From assembly GCA_016201215.1 (NCBI GenBank), contig JACQDH010000187.1, forward strand, positions 1 to 32,414: a DNA stretch of 32,414 nucleotides, given 5' to 3'. This DNA is from Acidobacteriota bacterium. Its GTDB lineage: Bacteria; Acidobacteriota; Terriglobia; Acidiferrales; UBA7541. Below, piece after piece: positions 1-7,280 of this stretch. The notes beneath the pieces are model-generated. The model did not search any database. It had not been told where the DNA came from and saw nothing but the letters and a program-made list of their open reading frames with translations. The position numbers and the translations under genes were made by a program. Positions within the stretch are counted from its first letter, which is position 1. Every line of letters starts with the position of its first letter.

Positions 1-831
1 CGCCTGGGCGGCGGCATCGGGACGCGCGGTCCGGGCGAGCAGAAACTCGAAACCGACCGGCGGCGTATTCGCGACCGCATTCGCAAGATCGGGCAGAGCA
101 TCGAAATGCTGCGCCGCCAGCGCTCGTTGCGCCGGGAGGCGCGGCAGGCCGTGCCTCTGGGAACGGTCGCGCTGGTCGGCTACACGAACGCCGGGAAATC
201 GACGCTGTTCAACGCACTCAGCCGGGCGGCGGTCCTGGTCTCACCCAAGATGTTCGCCACTCTGGACCCCACCGTGCGCGCGGTGCGCCTGCCGTCCAAC
301 CGCCGGGTGCTGCTGTCGGACACCGTCGGGTTCATCCGCGATCTGCCCAAGGGCTTGCTCGCCGCGTTCCGTGCCACTCTCGAAGAAGTGCAGGAGGCGG
401 CGTTGATCTTGCACGTGACCGACATCTCCAATCCGCATCATGCCGAGCAGGACGCCGAGGTCGAAAAGGTGCTCGTCGAACTCGGCGTCGAGAATAGGCT
501 GCGGCTGCACGTCTTCAATAAGATTGACCTTCTCGATCCCGAGCAGGCGGCTGCGCTCCACGCCGGCAACGGGAACGTGTTCGTGTCCGCGCTGGCCGGC
601 ACCGGCCTGCAGGAGTTGCTGCAGCACATTGACGCCGCCATGCCCGTCGATCCCATCGTGCGCCTGCAGTTCAGCCTGCCGCTAGCCGACGGCCGCACGC
701 TCGCGCTGGTGCACGCGCTCGGCCGCGTCCTGCGCTCGGAAGTGAACGACTCCCGGATGGCCATCGAAGCTGAGTTGCCGGAATCGGTCGCGCGCCGCCT
801 CAAGCTCTACCCCTCGGCATCACTGACCTAG
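1..831 (+). CDS. hflX: GTPase HflX, 5'-truncated by the window edge
   Basis: The reading frame is open from base 1, so the N-terminal ribosome-binding part lies outside the window. The visible part begins with the family's glycine-rich segment (GGIGTRGPGE, about bases 10-39) and an arginine-rich helix. The G domain follows: P-loop GYTNAGKS (from about base 178), G3 DTVGF, and G4 NKID near base 520. HflX is a TRAFAC-class GTPase that binds the 50S subunit and splits stalled or heat-damaged 70S ribosomes. The C-terminal end is the usual short domain. The identification rests on these motifs. No downstream gene is close enough to be clearly co-transcribed; the next small ORF starts about 105 bases later. 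Confidence 0.95.
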   Translation, partial: RLGGGIGTRGPGEQKLETDRRRIRDRIRKIGQSIEMLRRQRSLRREARQAVPLGTVALVGYTNAGKSTLFNALSRAAVLVSPKMFATLDPTVRAVRLPSNRRVLLSDTVGFIRDLPKGLLAAFRATLEEVQEAALILHVTDISNPHHAEQDAEVEKVLVELGVENRLRLHVFNKIDLLDPEQAAALHAGNGNVFVSALAGTGLQELLQHIDAAMPVDPIVRLQFSLPLADGRTLALVHALGRVLRSEVNDSRMAIEAELPESVARRLKLYPSASLT

Positions 832-937
832 ACCGTTCGCTGGAGAAGCCTGTTCGGGAAGGCAGCCGCGGCTTTGCGCGGAACATTCGCCGGGGGTTTC
901 TGCGTACCAATTGTTGGGAGTCCCGAGAGGTGGCCTC

Positions 938-1138
938 ATGGTGAAATTCTTGCTCTGGTGCATCCTGCTGGTGCTGTGCTGGCCGCTGGCCCTGTTGGCG
1001 CTCCTGCTCTATCCGCTTGTGTGGTTGCTCCTGTTGCCGTTCCGGTTGATAGGGATCGCCGTTCAGGGGGTCCTCGAGCTGATACGGGCCATGATCCTGC
1101 TGCCCGCACGGGTCCTCCGGGGTCCCAGCCGGGCCTGA
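938..1138 (+). CDS. Small hydrophobic membrane protein of unknown function
   Basis: A 66-residue ORF that is almost entirely hydrophobic: it begins MVKFLLWCILLVLCW and continues with Leu/Val/Pro-rich segments to about residue 50. It probably forms one long or two short membrane spans, followed by a short basic tail (RVLRGPSRA). I chose the ATG at 938 because a purine-rich GAGAGG lies 7-9 bases upstream; an upstream TTG at 911 is less likely. I do not recognise a family. Support is moderate: the ATG plus Shine-Dalgarno-like sequence and the strongly membrane-like composition argue for a real gene, but Leu-rich ORFs can also arise by chance in GC-rich DNA. Confidence 0.55.
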   Translation: MVKFLLWCILLVLCWPLALLALLLYPLVWLLLLPFRLIGIAVQGVLELIRAMILLPARVLRGPSRA

Positions 1139-1147
1139 GAAGCCCGG
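1129..1147 (+). terminator. Possible hairpin over the end of the small membrane-protein gene
   Basis: CCGGGC and GCCCGG form a perfect 6-bp stem around a 7-base loop that contains the stop codon. No T-run follows, so this is at best a weak or Rho-assisted terminator. Confidence 0.25.
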
Positions 1148-1257
1148 TTAGCCCCAGCATCGCGGGCTGCGCCGGATCTCCATCTTTCCTCCGTTCGAAC
1201 AGAGCTAAAGGGGCCTGTCGGAACTGCCTGCCCGTCAGCCAGATAGCCCAATCGCGT

Positions 1258-1371
1258 TGTGGAAATTATTGTGGAAAACGGCGTTGACGAAAGACCAGCG
1301 AAGCCGGAAAGACCTTGTGCAGCACAGCTTTCAGTGCGCCGGAGTCATGCTTAAGTCATTGAATTTCCACA
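1258..1371. promoter_or_regulatory. Cluster of three DnaA-box-like nonamers
   Basis: TGTGGAAAT (1258-1266) and TGTGGAAAA (1270-1278) are spaced exactly 12 bases apart, and ATTTCCACA (1363-1371) lies on the other strand. TTTTCCACA is the DnaA-box form reported in some phyla such as cyanobacteria. No dnaA, dnaN or gidA gene lies near, so an origin is not supported; a DnaA-titration or regulatory cluster is possible, and chance in AT-richer DNA is also possible. Confidence 0.25.
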
Positions 1372-1637
1372 AGTTACGCGCTGGCCCCTATTATGAGTTT
1401 CGTAATCAGCGCGCGGAGTCGCTGGCCTCTTCCTTTCTGGGATTTGCACAGGTTTGCAGCAGAGCGTTCATCGAAAGTTACCCTTATGCCCCTTGTGTTA
1501 GCAGATTTTACCCGCTGCAAGGGCGTCGCGCCAGAGGCCCACGACGCGTGCAGGCCGTCAATGTTCTCGTTCAGATAGATGCGTGACTCCGCAGACCGGG
1601 ACTCTCCGACTTCTCGCGCGATCTGCTGGGCGGCAAC

Positions 1638-1662
1638 GAGTCAGTGGATCGTCGGCTGACTC
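1638..1662. repeat. 7-bp perfect inverted repeat
   Basis: GAGTCAG (1638-1644) and CTGACTC (1656-1662) are separated by 11 bases. It may be an operator or a small hairpin; nothing around it decides. Confidence 0.3.
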
Positions 1663-1798
1663 CTCCCCAATGGCACTTTCCCTGGCCAATCGTGGCTCGA
1701 GGTCGAGCGAATAGGTCTATGCCCGGGGGAATAGTTTTCTCTTGCCGGCAGTTCTGTTATCCCAAAATGTCACCCATCATAGGAACCAGTACACGTCG

Positions 1799-1827
1799 TT
1801 GACTGGCGCGGAGGGCGGGTCTATAGT
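1799..1827 (+). promoter_or_regulatory. Sigma-70-type promoter for pgsA
   Basis: TTGACT (1799-1804), a 17-base spacer and TATAGT (1822-1827) match the housekeeping consensus at 5/6 in each box with ideal spacing. The expected start site near 1834 leaves a leader of about 55 bases before the pgsA ATG at 1890. The downstream overlapping amrA gene should share this transcript. Confidence 0.65.
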
Positions 1828-1889
1828 GGGGTCGCCTCGCGACAGGGCGTGTTGGGACACGCCGTGAGACGAAGTCTCCTCGGTGTACC

Positions 1890-2516
1890 ATGAACCTGCC
1901 GAACAGCCTGACAATTCTGCGCATCTTCTTCGCTCCGCTCCTCGTTGTGGTGCTGCTTACGCGCGAGCCGAATCTGGTGCTCTGGGGCCTCCCCATGAAC
2001 TTCGCCGTGTGGGGCGTGCTGATCCTGCTGGCCGCGGCGGCCACGGACTGGGCGGACGGCTATTTTGCGCGGCGGCGGGGCGAGGTGACCACGCTGGGGA
2101 TCCTGCTCGACCCGATTGCGGACAAGCTGCTGATTTCGGCGGCGTTCATCTCGCTGGTGGAGATGCATCTGGTACCGGCGTGGATGGTGGTGATCATCAT
2201 CGGGCGCGAGTTCACCGTGCTGGGGCTGCGCAGCATCGCTTCCGCCGAAGGCTTCACCATCCAGGCCTCCGCGCTGGGCAAGACCAAGATGGTCTTGCAG
2301 GTGCTCGCGGTGTGCGCCGTGATTCTGGGTGCCAAGCACCTGCCCTTTAAGCCGCTGGCCACGCTTCTGCTGTGGCTCGTGGTGGTCAGCGCAATAGCCT
2401 CGGCGGTGCAATACTTCCTCAAGTTCTGGAGCCAGGTGGACAGCAGCGTGAAACAGCGGCGCCGTTTGCGGCTGCTCGAGCGCCGAAAAAAACCACAGGA
2501 TGTCGCCACTCTCTAA
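1890..2516 (+). CDS. pgsA: CDP-diacylglycerol--glycerol-3-phosphate 3-phosphatidyltransferase
   Basis: A 208-residue integral membrane enzyme of the CDP-alcohol phosphatidyltransferase family. It makes phosphatidylglycerol-phosphate from CDP-diacylglycerol and glycerol-3-phosphate, the committed step to phosphatidylglycerol and cardiolipin. The full signature DG(X)2AR(X)8G(X)3D(X)3D is present with Asp53, Asp56, Arg61, Gly70, Asp74 and Asp78; these aspartates bind the metal and the CDP group. The N-terminus MNLPNSLTILRIFFAP is typical of PgsA rather than of PssA or a cardiolipin synthase of this fold. Several hydrophobic spans follow, and the C-terminus is basic. It overlaps amrA by 17 bases, so the two are probably translated from one message. 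Confidence 0.93.
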   Translation: MNLPNSLTILRIFFAPLLVVVLLTREPNLVLWGLPMNFAVWGVLILLAAAATDWADGYFARRRGEVTTLGILLDPIADKLLISAAFISLVEMHLVPAWMVVIIIGREFTVLGLRSIASAEGFTIQASALGKTKMVLQVLAVCAVILGAKHLPFKPLATLLLWLVVVSAIASAVQYFLKFWSQVDSSVKQRRRLRLLERRKKPQDVATL

Positions 2517-3069
2517 GGACGATCGTGGTGCCCTGCTCGCTTTGGCGCGTCGTGCTATCGTCGAGGTCGTTTGCCACAAGCGCCTCCCGGAATCTCCTGC
2601 CCCCACCGGCGCCCTTGCCCGCCCGTCCGGGGCCTTTGTCAGCCTGCACCGGGCTGGCCGGCTCTGTGGGTGCATCGGGCAACTGACGCTCTCCGCCTCG
2701 CTGGCGGAGACGGTCGTGCGTTGCGCCATCAGCGCGGCCGTGAGAGACCCAAGGTTTCGCCCGCTTGCCGCCGATGAAATCACCGATCTGGCCATTGAAA
2801 TTTCCGTCCTCTCTCCGCTGGAGCCGATGGATCCACAGGCCATCGAGGTGGGGCGTCACGGCCTGCTGGTGGTCCGTGACGAACACCGCGGCGTCCTCCT
2901 GCCCCAGGTCGCCGTCGAACACGGCTGGACGCGCGAGCGTTTCCTGGAAGAGACCTGCGGCAAGGCGGGGATCGAACCTGACGCTTGGAAAGATCCGGCC
3001 ACGCGCCTAATGGCCTTCACCGCCGAGGTATTTTCCGAAGCCGATTTCCAGGCCCGGTCAGCGGTCTAG
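2500..3069 (+). CDS. amrA: AMMECR1 / AmmeMemoRadiSam system protein A-like protein
   Basis: A 189-residue cytosolic protein. The AMMECR1 hallmark appears at about residues 45-62 (GAFVSLH...GCIGQL), where human AMMECR1 has LRGCIG. The C-terminal LLPQVAVEHGWTRERFLEE and a following TCGKAG are also typical of the family. The start at 2500 fits the family's usual N-terminus (acidic residues, then LLALARRAI), although the gene begins inside the end of pgsA and has no clear ribosome-binding site of its own. In many bacteria and archaea AMMECR1 proteins accompany a Memo-like dioxygenase and a radical-SAM protein; neither is in this window. The biochemical role is not established. The 17-base overlap with pgsA suggests co-translation. 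Confidence 0.85.
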   Translation: MSPLSKDDRGALLALARRAIVEVVCHKRLPESPAPTGALARPSGAFVSLHRAGRLCGCIGQLTLSASLAETVVRCAISAAVRDPRFRPLAADEITDLAIEISVLSPLEPMDPQAIEVGRHGLLVVRDEHRGVLLPQVAVEHGWTRERFLEETCGKAGIEPDAWKDPATRLMAFTAEVFSEADFQARSAV

Positions 3070-3192
3070 CCCGGCGCGAAAGCTTTCCCATTGCCCGGTG
3101 CCATAAGAAAGGCGCCCTTGCCCGAGCCAGGGGTACACGAACGATCCTCATGTCACTCTGGAAGATTAGAGCAACCCGGCGAGCCGGACTGG

Positions 3193-4050
3193 CTACTCCA
3201 TCTCGACGTAGTCACCCACGTAGATCTCGCGCAGGCTGACAGTGATCAGCACCGTGGAAGCGTTGGGCGCGATGCGCAGCACAATCCCTTCGCCCAAGAT
3301 CTCCCTCGGCAGATCATCCCACTTGTACGGCACCGGCGTGCTGCCGAAGCCGTGGGCACTGTAGGCCATGCCGTAGGTCTGATAGGCCGATTCGGCGTGG
3401 ATACCCTGGTAGCGGAAGATGCGGAAGTAATCGCCAACCTTGACGCCCTGCTCGCTGCCCAGGTTGACGTACACGACGCTGTTTGCGCCGCCCACTTGGC
3501 CGAAGTTTTTCATCGTTACCACCGTCGCCAGCTTGCCGCCGCTGGCCGGGGCGAAGCGGTCGAACTTCGCGCTTGGTCGGAAGGCGGGCACAGGGCGCTG
3601 CGCAGCAACTTGCACGATGTCGCCGCGCTGCATGTAGTCACAGGAGAAGGTGATCTCGGCGATGGAGACTTTCGGCTGGATGCTGACCACCCGCACCCGG
3701 CCGAGGTCCGCGTAGGTCGTGCCCATGGCGCGGAGCAGCGTTGGCTGCAAGTTGGTCCATTTGTGCTTCAGGGGTTCCTTGACCGCGCGCATCACTAGGA
3801 ACTCATCGCCGACCCGTACGCCCTGGGTGGAGCCCTTATTGATGTACACCAGGTCGCCTTGGGCGAAAGTCACTTTATAGTTGGATTGTTCTCCGGAGAT
3901 TAGGTAGGTGTCGCGCGGAACCGCTTCGCTGGTGACCACCCCCGAGCAATAGATGTCACCGGGGGCGAGCTTCTGGGGCGCTGGTTGTGCCGCGGCGCTG
4001 CCGGCGGCCAGCCCGATGCCCAGACACAGACACGCCATCCTTGTACGCAT
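3193..4050 (-). CDS. Secreted protein with two tandem VGD-motif beta domains, function unknown
   Basis: A 285-residue protein with a clear signal peptide (residues 1-21, cleavage after SAAA before Gln22). The mature part is an internal duplication. Unit 1 (about 65-146) has DLVYINKGSTQGVRVGDEF and unit 2 (about 190-282) has VVYVNLGSEQGVKVGDYF. Each continues with an aromatic/basic strand, a V-I-P-x-x-S segment and a closing GD(I/Y)V. The (V)Y(V/I)N-x-G-x-x-x-GV-x-VGD pattern resembles the C-terminal domain of FlgT-like envelope proteins, but no flagellar gene is near, so this is only a fold-level guess. Cys35 and Cys137 could form a disulfide. A strong AGGAG lies upstream of the ATG. It is divergent from aroDE and convergent with amrA. 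Confidence 0.75.
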   Translation of the reverse strand: MRTRMACLCLGIGLAAGSAAAQPAPQKLAPGDIYCSGVVTSEAVPRDTYLISGEQSNYKVTFAQGDLVYINKGSTQGVRVGDEFLVMRAVKEPLKHKWTNLQPTLLRAMGTTYADLGRVRVVSIQPKVSIAEITFSCDYMQRGDIVQVAAQRPVPAFRPSAKFDRFAPASGGKLATVVTMKNFGQVGGANSVVYVNLGSEQGVKVGDYFRIFRYQGIHAESAYQTYGMAYSAHGFGSTPVPYKWDDLPREILGEGIVLRIAPNASTVLITVSLREIYVGDYVEME

Positions 4051-4177
4051 GATCCGTCTCCTTCGACACCTGCGGACACTCGCGCTCTGCCTGCAGGCCC
4101 GCGCAAAGGCCCCGCGCGGCCACTACGCTGACGTTAGCAAAGGCCTTGGGGGGCGTCAAGAACGGGCGGCCGCGCGC

Positions 4178-4206
4178 TTTACACATTGGATACCGCGTGG
4201 TAGAAG
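4178..4206 (+). promoter_or_regulatory. Candidate promoter for the aroDE-trpE-exonuclease-trpG run
   Basis: TTTACA (4178-4183), a 17-base spacer and TAGAAG (4201-4206) match the sigma-70 consensus 5/6 and 4/6. The start site would fall near 4213, giving a leader of about 30 bases before the aroDE ATG at 4242. No attenuator or leader peptide is visible in so short a leader. Confidence 0.45.
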
Positions 4207-4241
4207 CCGTGAATCCCTGCTTGGGGAGAAAGGAGCGCCGC

Positions 4242-5753
4242 ATGCTCTTCGGCCGGGATCGCATCTGCGCGGTTGTCGCCGCACCGTCTGCGGCGGAAAT
4301 GGCGCGGCAGCTCCGCCGCGCCTTGCGTTCCACGCGTACCGTCGAGCTGCGCCTGGACTGGCTGAAGAGTGACAAGGAACGCCTGCTCTTCATCGGCTGG
4401 CTGCAATTGCACGCTCCTCGGGCCACGCTGCTGGCCACCTGCCGGGGCCGCAGAGCCGGGGGCCGCTTTGCGGACGGGATCCCGAAGCAAATGGTCTTCT
4501 TGCAGATGGCGGCGCTCTCCGGCTGCGCGTGGTGCGACCTCGAGATCGAGACCGCCGCGCTTTTTCGTGGCGCGGAGTTGAAAGCGTTCCTGGGCCGGGT
4601 GGGTGTGCTGGTCTCCTACCACGATTTCCATGGGACGCCCCGGAATCTCGGGGAAATCGTCCGCCGGCTGGAGCGCTGCGGCGGCGACGCCATTAAGCTC
4701 GCCACGCAGTGCCATTCCCTCGCGGATAGCCGGCGAGTTTTGGCCCTTGCCCGCAGCCACCGGCGCATCGTGGCCGTACCCATGGGCGAAGCGGGGCTCC
4801 CGGGCCGCGTACTGGCGCTGCGCGAAGGCAGTGCGCTGGCCTATGCCGCCGTCGAAGCCGCGACCGCGCCGGGGCAACTCTCGCTGGACCAGATGAAACA
4901 CCTCTATCGTGCCGACCAGCTCAACCGGCGCACGCGCATCTATGGCGTGATCGGCGACCCGATCGGCCACTCGCTTTCGCCACTGCTGCACAACGCCGGA
5001 TTCCAGGCGCGGCGGGTCGACGCCGTCTATCTTCCCTTCCGCGTACGCGAACTCCGCGATTTTCTCCGCGTGATTGGCCCGCTGGGGATCGCCGGCTTCA
5101 GCGTGACCCTGCCGCACAAGCAGCGCATCCTGGGCTGCCTGGATGATTGCGAACCGCTGGCGAGCCAGATTGGCGCGGTGAACACGGTCGTCGTGCGTAG
5201 GGATGGGAAACTCTACGGGTACAATACCGATTACGTCGGCGTGCTGCGTGCGCTCGAGCGGCGCGTGCGGCTGGCCGGGAGCCGCGTACTGCTCTATGGC
5301 GCCGGGGGTGCCGCGCGCGCGGTCGCCTTTGCGCTCGCCCGGGCCGGCGCGGTCGTCTGCATCTCGGCACGGCGCAGGGAGAAGGCCCGCGCGCTGGCCC
5401 GAGCCGTGGGAGGTGAAGAGGTCGACCGCTGGCGCTTGAAGCGGGAGTTTTTCGATGCCATCGTCAACGCCACTCCGGTGGGAATGCATCCGGACACTGA
5501 GCACTCACCACTCGAGGCGGCTGAGCTGAACTGCCGCATGGTGATGGACCTGATCTACCGCCCGAGGAAGACGCTTCTGTTGCAGAGGGCGGAGCGTCGC
5601 GGCATCGAAACCCTTTCCGGAGTGGAGATGTTCGTCGCGCAAGGCACCGCGCAATGGGAGATCTGGACCGGCCTGCGCGCGCCGGTGGTGCCCATGCGCC
5701 GCGCCGTACTCGCCGCCTTGCGAGCCGAGGAGAAGTCCAGCAGCGAGCGATGA
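4242..5753 (+). CDS. aroDE: Bifunctional 3-dehydroquinate dehydratase (type I) / shikimate dehydrogenase
   Basis: A 503-residue fusion catalysing steps 3 and 4 of the shikimate pathway: 3-dehydroquinate to 3-dehydroshikimate, then NADPH-dependent reduction to shikimate. Residues 1 to about 222 form the AroD domain, with VELRLDW (substrate binding), general base His127 in SYHDF, Schiff-base Lys152 in DAIKLAT, and Arg189 in MGEAGLPGR. Residues from about 232 form the AroE domain: IGHSLSPLLHNAGF, catalytic Lys293 (TLPHK), Asp330 (YNTDYVG) and the NADP loop GAGGAARA at 353-360. I start at 4242 because AGGAG lies 6 bases upstream and the AroD fold begins directly; a longer frame opens at 4146 without such a site. 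The stop overlaps the trpE start (ATGA). The same domain order occurs in plants and in some bacteria. Confidence 0.93.
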   Translation: MLFGRDRICAVVAAPSAAEMARQLRRALRSTRTVELRLDWLKSDKERLLFIGWLQLHAPRATLLATCRGRRAGGRFADGIPKQMVFLQMAALSGCAWCDLEIETAALFRGAELKAFLGRVGVLVSYHDFHGTPRNLGEIVRRLERCGGDAIKLATQCHSLADSRRVLALARSHRRIVAVPMGEAGLPGRVLALREGSALAYAAVEAATAPGQLSLDQMKHLYRADQLNRRTRIYGVIGDPIGHSLSPLLHNAGFQARRVDAVYLPFRVRELRDFLRVIGPLGIAGFSVTLPHKQRILGCLDDCEPLASQIGAVNTVVVRRDGKLYGYNTDYVGVLRALERRVRLAGSRVLLYGAGGAARAVAFALARAGAVVCISARRREKARALARAVGGEEVDRWRLKREFFDAIVNATPVGMHPDTEHSPLEAAELNCRMVMDLIYRPRKTLLLQRAERRGIETLSGVEMFVAQGTAQWEIWTGLRAPVVPMRRAVLAALRAEEKSSSER

Positions 5754-7240
5754 TCCAGCCCGACTACAAGACATTCTGCCGCCTGGCGCGCCAGGGCAAT
5801 CTGGTGCCGGTCTATGACACGTCCACCGCAGACCTGCTCACGCCGGTGTCGGCCTATCTTCGACTGGCGCACGACGCGCGCTATTCGTTTCTGCTGGAAA
5901 GCGTCGAGGGGGGCGAGAAGATTGCACGCTATACCTTTGTCGGCGCCAATCCCGTCGAGGTGTTCCGATACAGCCACGGTGCGTGCATCGTCGAGGGCGA
6001 TGGCCGTCTGCACTGGCAGCAGGCGAATCCCATCGAGTTCCTGCGTCACCGCATCGGACGCTATCGCCCGGTGCGCGTTCCGGGCCTGCCGCCGCTGGTG
6101 GGCGGCGCGATCGGCTATTTCGCCTACGACATGGTGCGCCTGATTGAGCGCATTCCCGCCACGGGTCGCGACGACCTGGGCCTGGACGATGCGGTGCTCA
6201 TGTTTTATCTCGGCCTGGTGGCCTTCGACCACGTTCAGCACCGCATCTGGATCGTGCGCAACGTCTTCACCGAAGGCCCGGGGACTCTTCGCGCGAGATA
6301 TAACGCCGCCGTGCGCGAAATCGCTGCGACGCGCCGCGCGATGGAGCAGCCGCTCCCTGAACAGCAGGACCGCAGGCGACAACGGGCCTCGCCGGCCGCT
6401 GCGCTGCGCGTCACCGTGAACATGCGGCGCAGCCAATTCCTGGCCGCGGTGCGTCAGGCCAAGCGCTACATCCGTGCCGGCGACGCCTTCCAGGTTGTGC
6501 CCAGCCAGCGGTTTTCCGCGCGCACGAATGCCGATGCGTTTGAGATTTATCGCGCGCTGCGCGTGGTGAATCCCTCGCCGTATCTCTACTTCCTGCGGCT
6601 CGGTGACGTCGCGGTGGTCGGCAGCTCGCCCGAGATGCTGGTGAAAATCCAGGAGCGCGATGCTTTCTATCGTCCCATCGCCGGCACGCGCCCGCGTGGC
6701 CGCGACGAAAAAGAGGATCAGCGCCTCGAAGCCGAGCTGGCCGCCGATCCCAAGGAGCGCGCCGAGCACATCATGCTGGTGGACCTGGGGCGCAACGACC
6801 TGGGCCGCGTGTGCGAGTACGGGTCGGTGCGCGTGGAAAAACTGATGACCATCGAGCGCTACTCGCACGTGATGCACATCGTCTCCAGCCTGCGCGGGCG
6901 GCTGCGCCCGGAGGTGGACTGCTTCGACGCGCTGATGGCCTGCTTTCCGGCCGGCACGCTGACCGGCGCGCCGAAGGTGCGGGCGATGGAAATCATCGAC
7001 GAGCTCGAGCCCACGCGCCGCTGGATCTACTCAGGGGCCATCCTGTATCTGGATTTTTCCGGCAACCTGGACTCCTGCATCGCCATCCGCACGCTGGTAG
7101 TGAAGAACGGAATGGCCTACTGGCAGGCGGGCGCGGGCATCGTGGCCGATTCCGTCCCCGCGCGCGAATACGAGGAGACGGTGAACAAGGCCCGCGCCCT
7201 GGTGGTCGCGCTCAAAGCCGCGCATCGAGGCAAGCGGTAG
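5750..7240 (+). CDS. trpE: Anthranilate synthase component I
   Basis: A 496-residue protein that converts chorismate to anthranilate using ammonia delivered by TrpG. The N-terminal domain carries LLES (48-51), part of the tryptophan feedback site, followed by VEGGEKIARYTFVG. The chorismate-binding domain shows PSPYLYFL, GSSPEMLV, RPIAGTRPRG, HIMLVDLGRND, YSHVMHIVS and CFPAGTLTGAPK in the family order. The length is normal. The start at 5750 gives a 4-base ATGA overlap with aroDE, which implies translational coupling; longer upstream frames would lie inside aroDE. Its glutaminase partner trpG is two genes downstream, separated by an exonuclease gene. LLES makes TrpE more likely than PabB. Confidence 0.95.
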   Translation: MIQPDYKTFCRLARQGNLVPVYDTSTADLLTPVSAYLRLAHDARYSFLLESVEGGEKIARYTFVGANPVEVFRYSHGACIVEGDGRLHWQQANPIEFLRHRIGRYRPVRVPGLPPLVGGAIGYFAYDMVRLIERIPATGRDDLGLDDAVLMFYLGLVAFDHVQHRIWIVRNVFTEGPGTLRARYNAAVREIAATRRAMEQPLPEQQDRRRQRASPAAALRVTVNMRRSQFLAAVRQAKRYIRAGDAFQVVPSQRFSARTNADAFEIYRALRVVNPSPYLYFLRLGDVAVVGSSPEMLVKIQERDAFYRPIAGTRPRGRDEKEDQRLEAELAADPKERAEHIMLVDLGRNDLGRVCEYGSVRVEKLMTIERYSHVMHIVSSLRGRLRPEVDCFDALMACFPAGTLTGAPKVRAMEIIDELEPTRRWIYSGAILYLDFSGNLDSCIAIRTLVVKNGMAYWQAGAGIVADSVPAREYEETVNKARALVVALKAAHRGKR

Positions 7241-7280
7241 CGATTGTGCGGGCGGGGCCGCAGGACAGAGGAGGAATTCC

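Larger units (their letters stand above)
1148..1798. other. Gene-poor spacer between the small membrane protein and the pgsA promoter
   Basis: About 650 bases without a convincing gene. The stretch near 1250-1530 is visibly richer in A+T than its surroundings. A 109-codon frame from a TTG at 1257 has no ribosome-binding site and no recognisable domain. The spacer holds three TGTGGAAA-type nonamers (1258-1371) and a 7-bp inverted repeat (1638-1662), listed separately. I see no tRNA, and no recognisable riboswitch or structured RNA, though a small RNA cannot be excluded by eye. Confidence 0.5.

Noticed and set aside
1257-1586. A 109-codon frame in the spacer before pgsA
   Set aside because: TTG start, no ribosome-binding site, no recognisable domain, and the region is richer in A+T than the genes.
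5555-6877. A 440-codon minus-strand frame opposite aroDE and trpE
   Set aside because: Both plus-strand genes are intact and recognisable; the frame crosses their junction and has no domain of its own.
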